A stretch of 64,000 nt of DNA from Bradyrhizobium sp. LTSP849. GTDB lineage: Bacteria; Pseudomonadota; Alphaproteobacteria; Rhizobiales; Xanthobacteraceae. The position numbers and the translations under genes are program-made. Below the pieces are notes generated by a model, which worked only from the letters and a program-made list of their open reading frames with translations, made no database searches and was not told where the DNA came from. Shown here in pieces: positions 61,828-64,000 of the stretch; the first letter of the stretch is position 1, and every line of letters begins with the position of its first letter. The stretch lies in NCBI RefSeq assembly GCF_000938255.1, contig NZ_JYMR01000045.1, positions 124,001 through 188,000 of the forward strand, written 5' to 3'.

Positions 61828-63216
61828 TTATTCTTCCCGCACCCGCATCAGCAGCGCGAACCCCGCGACGAAAAACACGACCAGCACGGCCATGCCGGCC
61901 TTCTGGCTCGCGGTCACCGCAGTAATCACGCCGATCAATAGTGGACCGATGAAGGACGTCACCTTTCCGGTCAGCGCGAACAAGCCAAAGTACTGCGCGA
62001 TACGATCCTTCGGCGCGAGTCGGATCAGCAGCGTGCGCGAGGCGGCCTGAAGCGGGCCGCCGGCCGCACCGATCAGACACCCCAGGATCACGTAGGCCCG
62101 CTCGGCGACGCTCGAGAACAGGGGAGCACCCGGCTCGGGCGGCGCGACCTTGAAGAAGAGAACGCTGTCCTTGTCGACCAGAAGAATCGCCGCCACCGAG
62201 AGCAGCAGGATCAGCATGCTGCCGGCGATGACGCGCTTCGGCCCCAGGAAATCGTCGAGCTTGCCGCCGAGCCACGCGCCAAACGTGCCTGCGATGGCGA
62301 GGATGATTCCAAACATGCCGATCTGGATCGTGTGCCAACCGAAGGTGCCGGCCGCATAGATGCCGCCGAAGGCAAACAGCGACACCAGCCCGTCGGTATA
62401 GATCATGTTGGCGAGCAGGAACGCCGCAAGCGACTTCTGCTCCGGCAAACTCTTAAGCGATTTCTTGAGATCGGAGAGGCCCTCGCGGAGCGCCGCGCGC
62501 ACCGGACGCTTCGCCGGATAATCCGGCGTGAACAAAAACATCGGCGTGACGAAGATGATGAACCACAGTCCGGTCAACGGCCCGGCGGCGCGGTCGCCCT
62601 CGTGGCTGGCGGGATCGAGCCCGAACAGCGGCGTGAATCCCAGCAGCGTGCGCCCGGTGTCAGGATTGGCAGCGAGGAAGCCGAGCACGATGACCAGGCT
62701 GACGATGCCGCCGATGTAACCCGTGGCCCAGCCGGTGCCGGAAAGCCGGCCGATGCGCTCCGGCGGCACCAATGTCGGCATCATCGCATTGTTGAAGACG
62801 GTGGCGAACTCCGCGCCGACGCTGGCGAGCGCGACTGCGGCGAGCAGCGGCGGAATGATGGCGGGATCGCCGGGCTTGCCGATCCACAGCGTGCATGAGG
62901 CCACCACAAGAAGTGCACCGAACGCGGCGATCCAGGGCTTTCGGCGGCCCGAGGCATCCGCGATGGCCCCTAACACCGGCGACATCAGCGCGATCGCTAA
63001 GCCCGCAGCGGCCATCGCAAAACCCCACAGCGATTGTCCGGTGGCGGGATCTGGCGCGATGCTGGTGGCGAAATAGGGTGCGAACACGAAGGTCGTGATC
63101 AGTGTGAAATAGGGCTGCGCGGCCCAATCGAAGAAGATCCAGCTGATGACGGCGGCGCGCGGCGGATAGGTCCGCTGCGCGCCGGCCATGCGCGCATCCG
63201 GGGCGATCGTCGTCAT
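61828..63216 (-). CDS. UMF1/Atg22-like MFS transporter
   Basis: A 462-residue protein with twelve hydrophobic spans. The opening ISWIFFDWAAQPYFTLITTFVFAPYF is typical of the UMF1 (Atg22-like) family, and the loop after span 4 has GAIADASGRRKPWI. The substrates of the bacterial members are unknown. ATG 63216 is preferred over GTG 63219. It is divergent from the gamma-glutamyltransferase gene with about 100 bases between. Confidence 0.88.
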   Translation of the reverse strand: MTTIAPDARMAGAQRTYPPRAAVISWIFFDWAAQPYFTLITTFVFAPYFATSIAPDPATGQSLWGFAMAAAGLAIALMSPVLGAIADASGRRKPWIAAFGALLVVASCTLWIGKPGDPAIIPPLLAAVALASVGAEFATVFNNAMMPTLVPPERIGRLSGTGWATGYIGGIVSLVIVLGFLAANPDTGRTLLGFTPLFGLDPASHEGDRAAGPLTGLWFIIFVTPMFLFTPDYPAKRPVRAALREGLSDLKKSLKSLPEQKSLAAFLLANMIYTDGLVSLFAFGGIYAAGTFGWHTIQIGMFGIILAIAGTFGAWLGGKLDDFLGPKRVIAGSMLILLLSVAAILLVDKDSVLFFKVAPPEPGAPLFSSVAERAYVILGCLIGAAGGPLQAASRTLLIRLAPKDRIAQYFGLFALTGKVTSFIGPLLIGVITAVTASQKAGMAVLVVFFVAGFALLMRVREE

Positions 63217-63240
63217 CACGCAGTCCTCATCACGAACAGT

Positions 63241-63269
63241 TTTGCTACACTTAGCGTAAACCGTATAGC
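63241..63269 (+). promoter_or_regulatory. Candidate promoter of the gamma-glutamyltransferase gene
   Basis: TTGCTA (63242-63247) and TATAGC (63264-63269) with a 16-base spacer. The start also carries the 12-mer TTTGCTACACTT (63241-63252) that precedes the anchored TAXI gene. It is 48 bases before ATG 63317. Confidence 0.35.
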
Positions 63270-63316
63270 ATTACTGCGACGCGTGTGAATTGGCTCGAAG
63301 CCAGGGCGGAAATTTG

Positions 63317-64000
63317 ATGATGGCGTCATTTTCGACACGGCGCACATTTTTCGCGCTCATCGCCACTCTGGCGATTGGTCTTGCATCTGCGACCGCGCAG
63401 GATGCGCGTCGACTCTATATGCCGCCCGCGCTCGACACGGTTCATGCCATCCCTGCCGAGCACGGCATGGTGGTGGCGCAGGAGAAGATATCCGCACAAG
63501 TCGGCGCCGATATCCTGCGACGCGGCGGCAATGCGGTCGATGCCGCGGTCGCAACCGGCTTTGCGATGGCGGTGACTTATCCACGCGCCGGCAATATCGG
63601 CGGTGGCGGCTTCATGCTGATCCATTCCGCCGAACGCAACGAGGACATCGCGATCGACTATCGCGAGACCGCACCGGCGGCGACCACACCGCAGATATTC
63701 CTCGGCCCCGACGGCAAGCCGGATGCCGCGAGGTCCCGCGATTCCGCGCTCGGCATCGGCGTGCCCGGCACCGTCGCGGGACTCGCGCTGGCGCTGGAGA
63801 AATACGGCTCGGGCCAATTCACGCTGGCACAGTTGCTGGAGCCCGCGATCGCGCTTGCCCGCGACGGCTTTGTGATCAGCGACGACATGGCCGACACGCT
63901 GCCGGGCTTGTACCCGCGGCTGGCGCACTGGCCATCCTCGGCCAAGATCTTCTCGCGGCCTGATGGCAAGGCGCTCGGTGAAGGCGACAGACTGGTGCAG
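63317..64000 (+). CDS. ggt: Gamma-glutamyltransferase, N-terminal part (truncated by window end)
   Basis: 228 codons are open to the end of the window and continue beyond. Residues 1-28 are a signal peptide (FFALIATLAIGLASATAQ). The start of the large chain has VVAQEKISAQVGADILRRGGNAVDAAVA and YPRAGNIGGGGFMLIH, both classic GGT sequences. The autoprocessing Thr site would lie outside the window. The enzyme cleaves the gamma-glutamyl bond of glutathione in the periplasm. ATG 63317 and 63320 are both possible starts. Confidence 0.93.
   Translation, partial: MMASFSTRRTFFALIATLAIGLASATAQDARRLYMPPALDTVHAIPAEHGMVVAQEKISAQVGADILRRGGNAVDAAVATGFAMAVTYPRAGNIGGGGFMLIHSAERNEDIAIDYRETAPAATTPQIFLGPDGKPDAARSRDSALGIGVPGTVAGLALALEKYGSGQFTLAQLLEPAIALARDGFVISDDMADTLPGLYPRLAHWPSSAKIFSRPDGKALGEGDRLVQ

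Overview
The window is high-GC alphaproteobacterial chromosome, most consistent with Bradyrhizobium or a close relative. The grounds are the strong G/C third-position bias, Bradyrhizobium-style intergenic palindromes, the hemD-mitofilin-hemY cluster, the tsaD-gpsA-EVE cluster, an EcfG-type promoter, and many proteins of rhizobial type. The assignment rests on recalled family knowledge, not on a database search. Gene content is mostly core and housekeeping. I see no transposase, integrase, phage gene, CRISPR array, plasmid origin or rRNA. Two tRNA genes are present.

Layout. 1-4.6 kb: tail of an ABC transporter, an FkbM methyltransferase, a VOC protein, a small Pro-rich protein and a large Pro/Ala-rich OmpA-family protein. 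4.8-10.8 kb (mostly minus strand): argG, a PAP2 phosphatase, a small membrane protein, rlmN, an IalB-like protein and a dienoyl-CoA-reductase-like SDR. 11-17 kb: a quinone oxidoreductase, two loci encoding TAXI-type solute-binding proteins without TRAP permease genes, a YkvA protein and a pterin dehydratase. 17-22 kb: PhoD phosphatase, a stand-alone receiver protein divergent from a Crp/Fnr regulator, and typA. 22.4-27.6 kb: a flavin amine oxidase, a compact minus-strand operon (secreted hydrolase, DUF2269, SDR-DoxX fusion, DCC thiol protein) and a GNAT. 27.8-30.2 kb: ppa, a yggT-DUF167-folD operon and tRNA-Ala(CGC). 30.3-40 kb: enoyl-CoA hydratase, glutamine amidotransferase, SDR, TerB, a class III cyclase, a cytochrome P450, a Tat-exported hydrolase and an MFS exporter. 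40-44.5 kb: two paralogous Cys-rich secreted proteins, a polysaccharide deacetylase, a small secreted protein, a polytopic membrane protein and tRNA-Thr(CGT). 44.6-51.2 kb: hemD-mitofilin-hemY, divergent from tsaD-gpsA, then an EVE protein. 51.3-64 kb: topoisomerase IB, acs, L,D-transpeptidase, a membrane thermonuclease, SDHAF4-like DUF1674, RsmB, a heparinase-like protein, purH, a UMF1-type MFS protein and the start of a gamma-glutamyltransferase.

The most conspicuous non-coding structure is a set of dispersed, imperfect palindromes of 80-140 bp (families A-E, 12 copies, plus single elements) lying between genes, often just 3' of them.

The best leads for new biology are the permease-less TAXI proteins, one with a second membrane span and a cytosolic helical tail; a cluster of TGTGA-N6-TCAC sites beside small secreted-protein genes; the hydrolase/DUF2269/SDR-DoxX/DCC operon; and a regulator gene behind an EcfG-like promoter. 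I do not claim that any of these is a proven new system.
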